Source: Charina bottae
Taxonomy: Eukaryota > Chordata > Lepidosauria > Squamata > Charinaidae
DNA length: 64,000 nucleotides
Assembly (NCBI GenBank): GCA_023362775.1
Contig: JALMGJ010000006.1
Span: 3,942,001 to 4,006,000 of the forward strand
Direction: 5' to 3'
Position 1 is the stretch's first letter; each line of letters starts with the position of its first letter. The translations under genes and the position numbers were made by a program. Under the pieces are notes generated by a model that worked only from the letters and a program-made list of their open reading frames with translations, was not told the origin of the DNA and searched no databases. Positions 21,482-33,500 of this stretch are shown one piece after another.

Positions 21482-21762
21482 TAGCTTGAATCATGTCAAC
21501 TGGATTTCTATTTTCTCAGTGGAAACGTTTCGCTCCTTATCCAAGGAGCTTCTCCTTGGATAAGGAGCGAAACGTTTCCACTGAGAAAATAGAAATCCAG
21601 TTGACATGATTCAAGCTACAGACAATTCCACCTGGATGACTGAGAACCTTCATAGACTCCTTGGATAAGGAGCGAAACGTTTCCACTGAGAAAATAGAAA
21701 TCCAGTTGACATGATTCAAGCTACAGACAATTCCACCTGGATGACTGAGAACCTTCATAGGC
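21482..21762. mobile_element. Penelope-type end: perfect inverted repeat plus 105-bp tandem copy
   Basis: Arm 21482-21549 (minus) is the exact inverse of the sequence starting at 21552, so a palindrome of about 68 bp per arm is centred near 21550. The plus unit is then repeated with a period of 105 bp (21552 and 21657). Each unit keeps the stem II and GAAA part of a hammerhead-like core (CTCCTTGGATAAGGAGC, GAAAC) but lacks the CTGAAGA half. The unit is almost identical to 29408-29510. Confidence 0.7.
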
Positions 21763-22323
21763 ATACGGATTGACTGGTTTTTCTTGACTTCCATGGTACT
21801 CTTAATAACCATCTCCAAATCCTACTTCAAACATATCTCTCTTCTCAGTGTCCAGCTTTCACAGCAATACGTTAGTACTGGAGGGGGGGGAATGCTTTAA
21901 TTAAATATTAGAATAATTAAAGCAGTATTTTTTTCCCACTGCTAATGTATTGCTGTGAAAGGTGGACCCTGAAAAAAGTGACAGAAAGAAGATTGGTATC
22001 TTTGAAGTAGTGAAAGTAGATAGATATCTTTGAATGACATTGAAAGAGCCTTATCATTTATGATCTTGTCTGTCATTATCTTCCTTACCACAAGTAATTT
22101 TCATTTACGTTATCTTCATATGAAGACACACTGTCTATCTCTATTCTTGAACTCAGGAAAACAGGACTATCTATGATCTTCACCACCAACTGTGAATTCA
22201 CTTAGCTTGCAGGCTGACATTATTATTAAAGATAATATCGGCTATTATCTTTCCTCAAAAAGGGGGTGTCGACCACCAGGAAATTTTGGAGAAGTTCTCA
22301 TAGATGAACTCTGGTCTTTATCA

Positions 22324-22715
22324 TGCATGCAGAGAGGGCATGCTTCGGACCCCCTCAACAAGAGAATTCCATCTAGCGGGGTCCAGGAGACATGCCTTCT
22401 CTGCGATAGCGCCCGCTTTATGGAACATCTTGCCCCTGGAGGTGAGACTGGCCCCTTCACTCCTGGCCTTTCGGAAGGCCCTTAAGACCTGGCTCTGCCG
22501 CTGGGCCTGGGACGACAGAGGCAGTAGTGCCTCCTGGGGTTGGCTGGCCCCGTAGTAGATCTATCCTACGGTCCCCAATCCATCTTGGATTTCATGTATT
22601 TTATTATTGGATGTATTTTTAGATATTGCTATCTGTATAGTTTTTAAACTTTCAATTGTTGTAACCTGCCCAGAGTCTCTTGCAGGGGAGATGGGCGGGG
22701 AATAAATTGAAATAA

Positions 22716-22754
<39 letters not shown>

Positions 22755-22757
22755 AAA
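22324..22757 (+). mobile_element. L2-like LINE 3' end
   Basis: The C-terminal frame (22304-22555) is close to that at 58450-58678: REGMLRTPSTREFHLAGSRR, then FRKALKTWLC, ending WGWLAP. The 3' UTR has 'ctgcccagagtctc' and ends in (AATA)n. Confidence 0.85.
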
Positions 22758-22984
22758 TCATATTTATTTGGTGACAAGATGGCTGTGTGTGAGAGTTTTC
22801 AGTCTTTTATTATACAATTACTGCTCCAACAACCAATGACCTCCATGTCTTCCTATATTACAAAGAAATCTTTGGGCATTTTTTGGTTTTATTTTTGAGA
22901 GTTTGAGGGTGTGTGTCTTTTTTTTTTTTTGGTTTTTATTAGTTTTATCGAATCATGCCACCTTATTGGGGATTTTTAAGGGTT

Positions 22985-23060
22985 GTTTTTATGTATTGTA
23001 AGCCACTCAGAGTTGATTGAGCTGGGTGGCTCAATAGATGTGATTACATAAATAAGGAAA
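22985..23060 (+). mobile_element. LINE 3' tail fragment
   Basis: The block 'tgtaagccactcagagttg' followed by 'ataaataagg' resembles the L2/CR1 3' UTR end. Confidence 0.45.
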
Positions 23061-23488
23061 TCCCATAGGAAGAACTGGGGGGGGGATTTCCCCATGGTGC
23101 GGGGGCCATAAGGCTGCTATTGTTACCTCAAAGGGGGAATCTGCCATTGGGGAAAAAAATGTTTGTGAACTTCTCTTGGAAAAAAATGGAGCCCCATTTC
23201 TTAGTTCACAAAGTTGGTGGAAATTTTGCAAAAGGCTTTTCTGCCCACCAGAGGGGGGACTCTCTGATGCTGAGAAAGAAAAAGGAGCATTTAGAAATGT
23301 CACTAATGAAGAGCCATGGATGTTTCAAAGTCAGTCTTAGCTAAGAAAAGGGCTGTTAATCCTTCGGTTTTGCATGCTAGGAAAATGGTTCAGACAACTC
23401 ACGGAGAGTCTGCTTTAATGAATTCATGAAATGTGGGTGGGAGACTTGCTGGTTGCATTTCAAAGATTCTGTCCTAACCATGGGGGTT

Positions 23489-23535
23489 ATATCTCTGGGA
23501 AGGGGGGTCAAAAAAGTCGAGATGGCAGCCGCAAC
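23489..23535. mobile_element. Half of a palindromic MITE (GTCAAAAAAGTC family)
   Basis: Only the left arm 'gggtcaaaaaagtcgag' is seen; no right arm follows within 200 bp. Confidence 0.5.
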
Positions 23536-23833
23536 TCTGCAATCAAAACCTACTCCTTTTTTACATGCATTGCTGATTCTAGCAATTATTTGACATTAAC
23601 CTGTTTAATGAAGCCCCGTGCAAATCTTACTTTCCTGGTCATGTTTTGCTGTGAGGGGCTGGAATCTGCCTCTAAAGTGATTCAACACAAAAGGAAAAGC
23701 AGGTGGAGGGGATGAGCAAATGAGCAAATGGAGGAAACAAGCAAACAAGCAACTTGTTATAAATTGTTGGTGGCGAGCCTGTTGAAGGGGTATATTTCTA
23801 GGAAATGAATGGTGCTCTCTGCAGATTTACAAG

Positions 23834-24163
23834 GGTGCTGAGAAAACGGACTTACAACCGGTCCTCATACTTAAGACCATCGCAGCATCCCCGCAGTCAC
23901 GTGATCACAATTTGGGCACTTGGCAACCGGTCCTCACACTTAAGAAGCCGTCCGGAAAGGTCAAAAATGGCAATCACGTGACCACGGGATGCTGTGACAG
24001 TCATAAATGTGAACTGGTTGCCAAGCACCCAAATCATGATCACATGACCACAGGGACACTGCAATGGTTGTAAGTGTGAGGACTGGTCATAAGTAATTTT
24101 TTTCAGCACCGTCGTAAGTCTGAAACATCGCTAAACGCATGGTTGTTGAGCGAGGACTGCCTG
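23834..24163. mobile_element. Tc1/mariner-type MITE, left TIR lost
   Basis: The right TIR GCGAGGACTGCCTG ends at 24163 before TA. The left side starts inside the element at 'aaaacggacttacaacc'. An inner block 'ggtcctca.acttaagac' is duplicated. Confidence 0.72.
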
Positions 24164-24357
24164 TAAGCCACCCAGGGTCGCAGCAGTGAGATGGGCGGCT
24201 ATATAAATTTAATAAATAATTACATGTCTAGTTGGGAAGCTGGAGTGGGATCAAAAAAAATCCAGATGGCGGCCACAGCCATGTGATCGAAGCCCCTCCT
24301 TTGTTTACAGGCATGCTATCTTGACTTTTTTGACCCCCCACCCTTGTGGACACCTCT
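24164..24357. mobile_element. L2-like tail followed by a palindromic MITE
   Basis: 24165-24230 has 'agccacccagggtcgcagc' and 'gggcggctatataaattt', an L2-type end. 24243-24357 is a MITE with 'gggatcaaaaaaaatcc' and 'tatcttgacttttttgacc' arms. Confidence 0.6.
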
Positions 24358-24853
24358 CATGGGAAGAAAATAATTTGGTCAACATGAAGGAATGGTTGCT
24401 GCTAGAGAAACGTTTGAGGAAAAGCTAAAGGAAATGGAATTCTTGGCAAACCTTGTGTCGCAGGGTTGGTGAAAATACAGAAGGGCAAACACAGTGATTT
24501 GGTGAATAAAGGTAGCAAAGCTAGAATCTTCTTAGCCAAGAATTACAGCCAGAAATGTGCAGCTTCCCCCATCTGTGCTCTTTGTTAAAAGTCCTGTCTG
24601 TTAATTTTTCAGCAGGATTCTCATGAACTCTTTTCACTGCCACTTTTGAGTGATTATATCACCTGATTCCTACATAAATCTATGGTAGGTATAAAACCCC
24701 CTTTTTAAAAAGGCTGAGCCTGACTTGATCTACGTTGCACGTGTTGACTGCTCTCTAGTGGAATCTGCAGTAATCGCTGGCAAAGAATTCATTTTCATGC
24801 CAATAATGCACGAAAGCATAGCGTGTGAACATCAGTCCTTTCCATTTAAAATG

Positions 24854-25249
24854 CAGGTAGTCCTCACTTAATGACCATTCGTTTAGCAATGGTTCAGACT
24901 TACGACGGTGCTGGAAAACATGACTTACGACCGGTCCTCACACTTACGACTGTTGCAGCGTCCCTGTAGTCACGTGATCACGATTCGGGTGCTTGACAAC
25001 CAGTTCACATTTATGACCGTTGCAGTGTCCTGCGGTCACGTGATCGCCATTTTGACCTTCCCAGCTGGCTTCCGGCAAGCAAAATCAATGGGGGACTGTG
25101 TGATTCACTTAATGACCACATGGTTTGCTTTATGACCATGGTGATTCACTTAACGACCACTTAAAATCGGGTCGGATTTGCTTAATGACCACTTCGCCTA
25201 GCAACCGAAATTCCGGTCCCAATTGTGGTCATTAAGCGAGGACTACCTG
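24854..25249. mobile_element. Tc1/mariner-type MITE, long copy
   Basis: Both TIRs are present (CAGGTAGTCCTCACTTAATG and GCGAGGACTACCTG). TA is present on the right; the left neighbour is TG. Two GTCACGTGATC sites lie inside. Confidence 0.82.
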
Positions 25250-26425
25250 TATGTTGCCGTGCTGCGTTATACCTCTGCTTTTAAATGGCTTTGTTTTGTT
25301 TTTGCTTTTCGTTTTCATCCATTATGTTAAGTTTGAAGCAGCTGAGTATACTTGATAGACGGGAAGAGTGGAAAAAATGAAATGAAATCTACCAATATAC
25401 AAATTAAAAAATGCCTCTTTTGCAATGGATGAAACTAATCTGCCTTTGTGCTGCAACTGGATTCTTTTCCAGATGCATGATAACCCCTCCCCTTTTAAAA
25501 AATATTTCACAAATGTTATAACTTTTAGGGACGCAAGGTTAAAAGAATCTGGGATGCTGAATTTAGAACATTCTGTAAGAAAGGCACGTGGTCTTTCACT
25601 GGCCGACAGGGGAATCCCTCAAGGAACCATTCCCATGAAGAGTTCCACTTCCACCATAGCCATCAATTCAGTCCCTTGCAATCAGGTTTCCTCCTGGTAT
25701 ATGTTAGGACTGCAAGATGGAGTTTTCTTGACAACTGTAGAGAGGTCACGCACTGGAATTCTCTGAGCCAGGGAACAGATATTTGCAAAATATTATGGAA
25801 GAAGAACAGATGGACATTCCATTCATACCTCCTAATGAGGTAGCCACCTCCCCGTGAAGTCAAGAGACAGTTAGAAAAAAGATCAAACTTTCCACCTTAA
25901 TACACTTGCTATAAAGGTAGGAGAAACCGGGAGACTGACTTATAGTATGCTTTCTGGTGGCGTTGGATTTTAATGATTGGGAACTGCTCGGAGTCATGTC
26001 CAGAACCCAATCAACCAAGCTTTATTCAATAAACTATTCTTAGACTAACCATAGTTTAGCATGTTGTGAGAAGGTGTAGAAGAGTGGTATGGATACTTTA
26101 CCTTTGTCTCTTTCCTCAAAGATGATTGGTTGAGAAACCACGTTTCCCCCTTGCCCTCGACGGTGACATTTTTAGAAGGTCCACCTTGAGATCTCAGCGT
26201 TTCTCCCTTTCCATCCTGATGTTCAGTTCTGTTCGGTATTGTGGAAATGACCGTTGTTTTCCTAGCTTCCAGCTCACCCAGACCCCAGAAGCTGGATGGT
26301 GTTTCAGACACCACAGAATCATGTGTTTCGCTATTCCTTGTAGATGTAAGGCCTTCTGCAGTAACAACCTAACAGAACATGAGAATACAGTTTAGGAGCA
26401 TGAGGAAATTAAAAAACAACAACTG
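25250..26425. other. Intron sequence, nothing recognised
   Basis: No exon with splice sites or named repeat. A short GIPQGTI codon run at 25610 is a chance RT look-alike. Confidence 0.4.
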
Positions 26426-26439
26426 ACAACAGTATCTAT

Positions 26440-26487
26440 GAGAAGGATTTTATATGAGAAGGATTTTATATGAGAAGGATTTTATAT
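26440..26487. repeat. Short tandem repeat, 17-bp unit x3
   Basis: 'gagaaggattttatat' occurs three times in a row with a one-base joint. Confidence 0.85.
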
Positions 26488-26494
26488 ATTTATA

Positions 26495-26645
26495 AGGGGT
26501 CCACGGAGGAGGGGGTCAAAAAAAGTCAAGATGACTGCTGCAGCCAAGTGATCAATGCCCTACCTGTTTTCTAATGCATTGCTTGTAAAAAAAAAAAAAA
26601 GAGCATTTGCACATTTCCTGTATGGCCACAGTCTTGACTTTTACA
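26495..26645. mobile_element. Palindromic MITE (GTCAAAAAAGTCAAGATGG family)
   Basis: The left arm 'gggggtcaaaaaaagtcaag' is kept; the right arm 'ccacagtcttgactttt' is partly decayed and interrupted by a poly-A run. Confidence 0.62.
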
Positions 26646-26772
26646 CAACTTGCTGGAATTTCATTCGTTTCATGGGCTCCTAACACCTTAGCTTCATTAA
26701 CAGAAGAGACAGGAATAAAATGCTGGTATGAGAATGATTTGAAAATGTTTGCTATCCACTGCCTTGAACTGC

Positions 26773-26928
26773 AGGGGTGTCTGCAGGGGATGGCCAAATA
26801 CGTCAAGATGGTGGTCATGACAATGTGACCAAATTTCTACCCATTTTTAGGCGCAACACACAAAAAATGGGTGGAGCTTCAATAGCACCATTGTGGCTGC
26901 CCTTTTGACTTTTTTGACTGCACCTCTG
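26773..26928. mobile_element. Palindromic MITE (GTCAAAAAAGTCAAGATGG family)
   Basis: It opens AGGGGTGTCTGCAGGGG and holds 'acgtcaagatggtgg'; the right arm is 'cttttgacttttttgactgc'. Confidence 0.65.
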
Positions 26929-27255
26929 TTGCACTGAGTGGGGGAAGGGATAATCCCTATTTGTGAACTTCAAAAACCATTATCCATCTACCCATCTTTC
27001 TTTATGAAGGCAAATTATAGGGAGAGATTATCAAATTTCACATCAAAACATGTGTTTGATTCTGCCTGCGAGTACAACGGATGATTCTCAACAGTCTTTT
27101 GAAAAGCAACTTAGTTCTCATGATGGTGAACAAACAGTGAAATCTACAGAAGCAAAATCAGGTAAGATTTCAGATGCTTTGATACCTCCTGCTATTTTCA
27201 TTCCCTCTGCCTACCATAATTTCCCTCTTCTCTTTTGATGGGATATACGCTGGCT

Positions 27256-27837
27256 TAAAGGGAAAAAAAACTCGAGGCTTGAGAATAAACAGACAAGAAT
27301 GCAGCTTGTAGGGCTAACAGTGTTTACTGGTAGCATAAGGCAATAATGTATATACAGTACATTATCGCAAAAGGGACAGTTGAATATACATGGTACAGCA
27401 TTGTAAAAGGAACAACAAAAACAAACTTATAAGCAGAGTTCCGTGTATTGATCCCAGGGCCAGAGCTCCTGCCAAGGCCTATACCCAAAGCCAGGCATAG
27501 CTCACTGTCCAGTCCTCAGAAGTAGAATACACGTGAAGAACTACATGGCTAAAAGACACAAAAAGTCAAGAAGCATAGAACACCATTTTGCATGGTTAAT
27601 TATTCAGTTCTTCTAGCTTTCTGATTGGCTGGATGTTAGCTGTGACACACACAAGGCCTAAAGCACTAGGCCTAAAGCACATAGCATGACCTGCTATTGG
27701 GTAGCAGTGCTGCATCTAGGCAAGCACGTGATCTCCTCCCCCCTCTGCTCCCTCCCTGGAGCAGGCTTCCCACAGAAGGATTCAGGAGACCTTGTTCCCA
27801 TGGGAAGATCCCATTGCTTGTGTGGGCACTAGTCATA
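27256..27837 (-). mobile_element. Possible solo LTR
   Basis: On the minus strand it starts TGTTATGACTAGTGCCC and would end TTAAGCCA, with flanks GTGTAT and GCGTAT (5 of 6). Inside lie 'taataagtttg' and a 'tgtttattctc' near the end. Both limits are tentative. Confidence 0.4.
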
Positions 27838-28289
27838 ACAATACACACGTGACCGTTGTTATCTTGCACCTGCACTTCACGTCACCATGAGAAGCCTTTG
27901 CTTTGTAAAGGATGCAATTTGCCAAAACACTTTTGCTTTGTAGAGAAACCCAATTTTCCAATTCCATATGAGAAATCTGACATCTTTATGCTTCTTGAAT
28001 GATATTTAGCCGATGTATTTTATCATTCCTTTGATTTGCTGATTAAACTCGTTACATGGCCTGACCAAAGCCTCATGGTGATTTCCAGTAAAATTTTAAA
28101 AGCCAAATTGAGAACCAAATATAAACTTGGCAACCCAAATGGCATTTAAACATGGAAAAATGATTGCAATCAAGTGTCAGCAATTAAGAGCTTGTTTTCA
28201 AAGATGTCTTTCCAGGCCTTTTTTTTGCAAAGGGGAGGAATGGGTTACAAGCTTCTGCTCCAAAGGGAGACAATTACGGAGAAATTCTC

Positions 28290-28500
28290 CCTTGGAGGCC
28301 CAGCCCTTAGTAACCTAGAGAGGAACCCCTCGGGGGAGTTGGGCGGTGATAAATAAATAAATAAATAAATAAACCAACCAACCAACCAACCAACCAAGCA
28401 ACCAACCAAGCAACCAACCAACCAAGCAACCAACCAAGCAACCAACCAAGCAACCAACCAAGCAACCAACCAAGCAACCAACCCACCCACCCACCCACCC
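28290..28500. repeat. L2-like tail and (AACC)n / (CCAAGCAA)n microsatellite
   Basis: 28290-28372 has 'cctagagaggaacccctcg' and 'gggcggtgataaataaata', an L2-type 3' end. 28370-28500 is (AACC)n with AAGC variants, ending (ACCC)n. The long Trp/Leu-rich frames on the other strand are artefacts. Confidence 0.8.
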
Positions 28501-28954
28501 CTGGGAACAGGAGGCGGATCTTCTTAGGAGTCCTCAGTGAACAAGAGGGTCCATATGGAGATAGGCATCTTCTCAAGGCTTTAAGACAACAACCAGAATT
28601 CAGCATCTCCCTGGCAGTCAATGTGATGCTCACGGCATCATTACACGGTGATTCCTTTGAGTTAAATTCCTCTGCATGCCCCCCCCCCCGTTACTGGTGA
28701 TGAGAGGAAGCAGGGCACAGAGGAATGAGGAGCATTTCCCCTCATCCTCACCATTGCTTTGCTGATTTTTTTCGTTCTGTGCTGGTTGACGACCACCAGA
28801 AGAAACAGACTGATTTGATTTGAGATGTTGGCTGTCTTTTGCTGAGAAGATACCCAACGCTGTGACAGAGGGAGGGGGAACAAGAAGAGCGCGGGGGGGG
28901 TTTCCTCCATTTTGTGGGTTCCTCCATTTTGTGGAAGGGAGGCTGGACAGCCAT

Positions 28955-29205
28955 TTATTTCATTTCATTTCATTTATTTATTTTCTATCCCGCCTTTATT
29001 GTTTTTATAAATAACTCAAGGCGGCGAACATACCAAATACTCCTTCCTCCTGCTATTTTTGCCACAACAACCCTGTGAGGTGAGTTGGGCTGAGAGAGAG
29101 GGACTGGCCCAAGGTCACGGGGAGGCTCAACTTTGGATTCCTGCATGGAGCAGAGGGTTGGTATAGATGACCTCAAAGGGCCCGTCAAACTCTAGACTTC
29201 TGTGA
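28955..29205. mobile_element. LINE 3' fragments (L2-like antisense, then CR1-like)
   Basis: 28975-29030 has 'tatcccgcctttattg' and 'actcaaggcggcgaacata'. 29130-29205 has 'gagggttggtatagatgacc' and 'aactctagacttctgtga', which resembles a CR1 3' UTR. Confidence 0.5.
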
Positions 29206-29397
29206 AATCATTCCTGAACAGTGTCGTGGCTCTTCCTCCTGAGCCCCTGTGTGAGGTGTCCATGAAGATTGAGGTGCACCAGGGTCTGTTCTCTGTCATC
29301 CCAAAACATGGAGCAGGCTTCAGTTACAGGAAGACATTTCCAACTTGAATTTATAAAAAAACTTCCTAAGTAAGTTCCCTTACCAACTTTGCTCACA

Positions 29398-29510
29398 CTG
29401 AAGAAGCTCCTTGGATAAGGAGCGAAACGTTTCCACTGAGAAAATAGAAATCCAGTTGACATGATTCAAGCTACAGACAATTCCACCTGGATGACTGAGA
29501 ACCTTCATAG
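29398..29510 (+). mobile_element. Penelope-type end with hammerhead-like core
   Basis: CTGAAGA (29398-29404), then a 7-bp stem GCTCCTT (29406-29412) with AAGGAGC (29417-29423) around GGAT, then GAAA (29424-29427). GAAACGTTTC is itself palindromic. The sequence up to 'gagaaccttcatag' is the same as the units at 21552 and 21657. It is inferred to be the terminal repeat of a Penelope-like element. Confidence 0.65.
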
Positions 29511-29599
29511 ACATATTCCCAAGAGAGCAGTTCAACAGTGGAACCAAGGATCCAGAAAAGCGGTGGAGCCTTCACTGGGTGAGATTAGACAGCCCTCTG

Positions 29600-29690
29600 C
29601 CTGGAATGCTTGAACTGGAATTCCAGCACCGAGCAGCGGGTTGGTCTGCATGACCTCAAGGGTACCTTCCAACTTTAGGACTGTGTGATT
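29600..29690 (+). mobile_element. CR1-like LINE 3' end
   Basis: It contains 'cgggttggtctgcatgacct' and 'ccttccaactttaggact', close to the CR1 end at 16930. Confidence 0.55.
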
Positions 29691-30343
29691 CATGTTTATC
29701 AAGAACATGAACATGAAATGCATCCTCCAGATTTCCGCCATCTGCAAATTCTGCTTTTTAATTACCTTAGCAAGGGTGGTGGGTGAGGAAGTGGGAGGCG
29801 ATGAAAGAGATTCCTCAGCTTCTAGACCAGGGTGTTTTAAATCTTTGCCAAGATCGAACCTGACAACATCTGCAGTTCCAGCACGTTGCCCGCCAGGAAT
29901 ATTGTGTTTCCAGGATCCCTATACATATCAAGCACAGGAAAACTAGAGGTTGATAAAACAAGGCAAAGATGGGGCTGGCAGAACCAGAAAACCAAATTTC
30001 CAAGTTTTGTAGAGCCATGGGCTCTGTTCTGGGTCAGTTACAAACCTAGCAGTTGCATTTATACAACATGCTAAGCTAGCTTAATGTTAACCTTGGTTAG
30101 TTCTGCACCTGTGTGGAGGACTTGGCATATTTTGCGAACCCAACCAATTTGGTTAGTTTATAGTTCAATGGATTGAGCAAGCTCAAATCATGGGTTAATT
30201 CAATAACCAGGTTAAACATACGATGTTGAATGCAGTCAGTTTCTTCCCAACTAGATTACCGCAATATAGACAATATGTCAAGCGTTAAAAACAACAACAA
30301 CAACCACAACCCACAATTACTTTGCTTTCTATTTCTGGACCCG

Positions 30344-30450
30344 TTGGGAGCCTACAGGATGCGGTCAAAAAGGTCAAATAAAAAGTGACCTTCGATCGCC
30401 CCGTCATGGTCGACCTCTTGACATTTTTGACCATATCTGGGGATACCCCT
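30344..30450. mobile_element. Palindromic MITE (GTCAAAAAAGTC family)
   Basis: The arms are 'gatgcggtcaaaaaggtcaa' and 'ttgacatttttgaccatat', with a short centre. Confidence 0.62.
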
Positions 30451-30961
30451 GACCCTTGTCGTTGTGTATGCACCCCAATTATTTTAGGAACAGGAGAAAA
30501 CAAGGATGCTAAACATGTGAATTGGGGTAATAAATATCCTTGTATGTCATGTCCCAGATAAAAGCTCAGTTGGCAGAAATATAAAACAGGATCGTTTTGG
30601 TGGTAGCCTCCTTGGATTGATTTTCCAAGGGACAAGAGGTCAATCTAATCTATGATGATTTTGAATCCGGCAGGAAAACATCTTTACTGCATCCCAGGCT
30701 TTTTTTTTATTGGGGGGAAAGCAAATGTTTTAATAGACCTCTGGTGATCTCTGAGGACCTTGAACTGGAATCAGTCACAACTCCCAGGTTACAAAGTAGC
30801 TGGGATCACGAATGGACGCTGGCACCAAAACCTTTTTGCTGGTTTGTTTCAGCATCTGTGGTCCATTTTCACTCTGAGAGCACAAGCTTTTTCCTAGCTT
30901 GATCCTCAAGGAAGTTGGACTGAGAAGAAGTGATGGGGTCTTGCCCAATGAATGTCTAGGA

Positions 30962-31096
30962 CAGTGTTTCTCAACCTTGGGAACTTTAAGATGTGTAGAC
31001 TTCAACTCCCAGAATTCCCCAGCCAGCATGGCTGGCTGGAGAATTCTGGGAGTTGAAGTTCACATATCTTAAAGTTCCCAAGGTTGAGAAAGGCTG
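30962..31096. mobile_element. Palindromic hAT-type MITE with target duplication
   Basis: CAGTGTTTCTCAACCTTGG family; perfect 8-bp duplication GTCTAGGA at 30954-30961 and 31097-31104. Confidence 0.9.
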
Positions 31097-31372
31097 GTCT
31101 AGGATTACGGGAGGATTTGAGCCTGTCTCTCTCTGCTCCAGATCCAACATCTTAACACAATGCTGCTGTTTTATATATGGAAGGAAGATTGGTGATCACA
31201 GTATTTTGATTGATTGATTTTATTCTCTCTCTCTCTGAATCAATCAATCTAACAATCAATCAATCAATAAATCAATCAAAATACTGTGATTTTGATTGAT
31301 CGATAAATAGATGTGGTAGTTGTAAAATTCTGCCTTGGACTCATTTATTTTATTCTCTCTCTCTCTGAATCT

Positions 31373-33255
31373 GAAGAACTATGGACAGAAGTTCGCAACA
31401 TTGTTCAGGAGGCGGCAACAAAAAACGTCCCAAAGAAAAAGAAAACCAAGAAGGCAAGATGGCTGTCTGCTGAAACACTGGAAGTAGCCCAAGAAAGAAG
31501 GAAAGCAAAAGGCAATAGTGATAGGGGGAGATATGCCCAATTAAATGCAAAATTCCAGAGGTTAGCCAGAAGAGATAAGGAATTATTTTTAAACAAGCAA
31601 TGTGCGGAAGTGGAAGAAGACAATAGGATAGGAAGGACAAGAGACCTCTTCCAGAAAATTAGAAACATCAGAGGTAAATTCCAGGCAAAAATGGGTATGA
31701 TCAAATGGGTATGATCAAAAACAAAGATGGTAAGGACCTAACAGAAGCAGAAGAGATCAAGAAAAGGTGGCAAGAATATACGGAAGATCTGTATAGGAAG
31801 GATAATAATATTGGAGATAGCTTTGATGGTGTGGTCAGTGAGTTAGAGCCAGACATCCTGAAGAGTGAGGTTGAATGGGCCTTAAGAAGCATTGCTAATA
31901 ACAAGGCAGCAGGAGACGACGGTATCCCAGCTGAACTGTTTAAAATCTTGCAAGATGATGCTGTCAAGGTGATGCATGCCATATGCCAGCAAATTTGGAA
32001 AACACAAGAATGGCCATCAGATTGGAAAAAATCAACTTATATCCCCATACCAAAAAAGGGAAGCACTAAAGAATGTTCAAACTATCGAACAGTGGCACTT
32101 ATTTCACATGCCAGTAAGGTAATGCTCAAGATCTTGCAAGGTAGACTCCAGCAATTCATGGAGCAAGAATTGCCAGATGTACAAGATGGGTTTAGAAAAG
32201 GCAGAGGAACTAGAGACCAAATTGCCAATATCCGCTGGATAATGGAGAAAGCCAGGGAATTTCAGAAAAACATCTATTTCTGTTTTATTGACTATTCTAA
32301 AGCCTTTGACTGTGTGGATCATAACAAATTGTGGCAAGTTCTTGTTGGTATGGGGATACCAAGTCATCTTGTCTGCCTCCTGAGGAATCTGTATAACGAC
32401 CAAGTAGCAACGGTAAGAACAGAGCACGGAACAACGGACTGGTTTAAGATTGGGAAAGGAGTACGGCAGGGCTGTATACTCTCACCCTACCTATTCAACC
32501 TGTACGCAGAACACATCATGCGACATGCTGGGCTTGAGGAATCCAAGGCTGGAGTTAAAATCGCTGGAAGAAACATTAACAATCTCAGATATGCAGATGA
32601 TACCACTTTGATGGCTGAAAGCGAGGAGGAATTGAGGAGCCTTATGACAAAGGTATATATTTTCTAGGCCCAAAGATTACTGCAGACGCTGACTGCAGCC
32701 AGGAAATCAGAAGACGTCTACTTCTTGGGAGGAGAGCAATGGCAAATCTTGATAAAATAGTTAAGAGCAGAGACATCACACTGACAACAAAGGTCCGCAT
32801 AGTTAAAGCAATGGTATTCCCTGTAGTAACCTATGGCTGTGAGAGCTGGACCATAAGGAAGGCTGAGCGAAGGAAGATAGATGCTTTTGAACTGTGGTGT
32901 TGGAGGAAAATTCTGAGAGTGCCTTGGACTGCAAGAAGATCAAACCAGTCCATACTCCAGGAAATAAAACCAGACTGCTCACTTGAGGGAATGATATTAA
33001 AGGCAAAACTCAAGTACTTTGGCCACATAATGAGAAGACAGGATACCTTGGAGAAGAAGCTGATGCTAGGGAAAGTGGAAGGCAAAAGGAAGAGGGGCCG
33101 ACCAAGGGCAAGATGGATGGATGATATTCTGGAGGTGACAGACTCAACCATTGGGGAGCTGGGGATGGTGACGGCCGACAGAAAGCTCTGGCGTGGACTG
33201 GTCCATGAAGTCACGAAGAGTCGGAAACGACTGAACGAATAAACAACAACAACAA
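31373..33255 (+). mobile_element. BovB (RTE) LINE copy A, 5'-truncated and defective
   Basis: The sequence matches copy C from its ELWTEVRNIVQ region to the 3' tail, ending AATAAACAACAACAAC. A 12-bp target duplication CTCTCTGAATCT flanks it (31361-31372 and 33256-33267). RT boxes are present (FIDYSKAFDCVDH; NLRYADDTTLMAE). Two lesions break the frame: a 14-bp duplication near 31690-31715 and a deletion of about 120 bp near 32655, just after the YADD box. The endonuclease domain is absent. Frames 31705-32667 and 32739-33242 are its parts. Confidence 0.92.
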
Positions 33256-33263
33256 CTCTCTGA

Positions 33264-33279
<16 letters not shown>

Positions 33280-33294
<15 letters not shown>

Positions 33295-33418
33295 AATCAA
33301 TCAAGGCAGGACCCAATCAAGGTACTACCAAGGAGAGTACAACACCCCCACCAACACAGGCAGGACAAGCCAGGGTATATAAACAGAAAGCAAGTCCCAC
33401 TCCCTTTTCGCACTGAAG

Positions 33419-33420
<2 letters not shown>
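33280..33420 (+). mobile_element. Penelope-type end, cut at the hammerhead core
   Basis: 'ggacaagccagggtatataa', 'acagaaagcaagtccc' and 'tcgcactgaagat' match the block at 51313. The core stops after CTGAAGAT, where a (CTAT)n run takes over. Confidence 0.6.

Positions 33421-33500
<80 letters not shown>
33415..33500. repeat. (CTAT)n microsatellite
   Basis: About twenty CTAT units. A shorter run lies at 33263-33295. Confidence 0.95.

Noticed and set aside
25600..25640. GIPQGTI as a possible RT motif B
   Set aside because: No other RT motif is found within several hundred bases in that frame, so it is most likely chance.
28245..28633. Trp-Leu-Val repeat proteins on the minus strand
   Set aside because: They come from the (AACC)n repeat and have no conserved flanks.
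31373..33255. Active BovB in copy A
   Set aside because: A 14-bp duplication and a deletion of about 120 bp break the frame, and the endonuclease part is missing.
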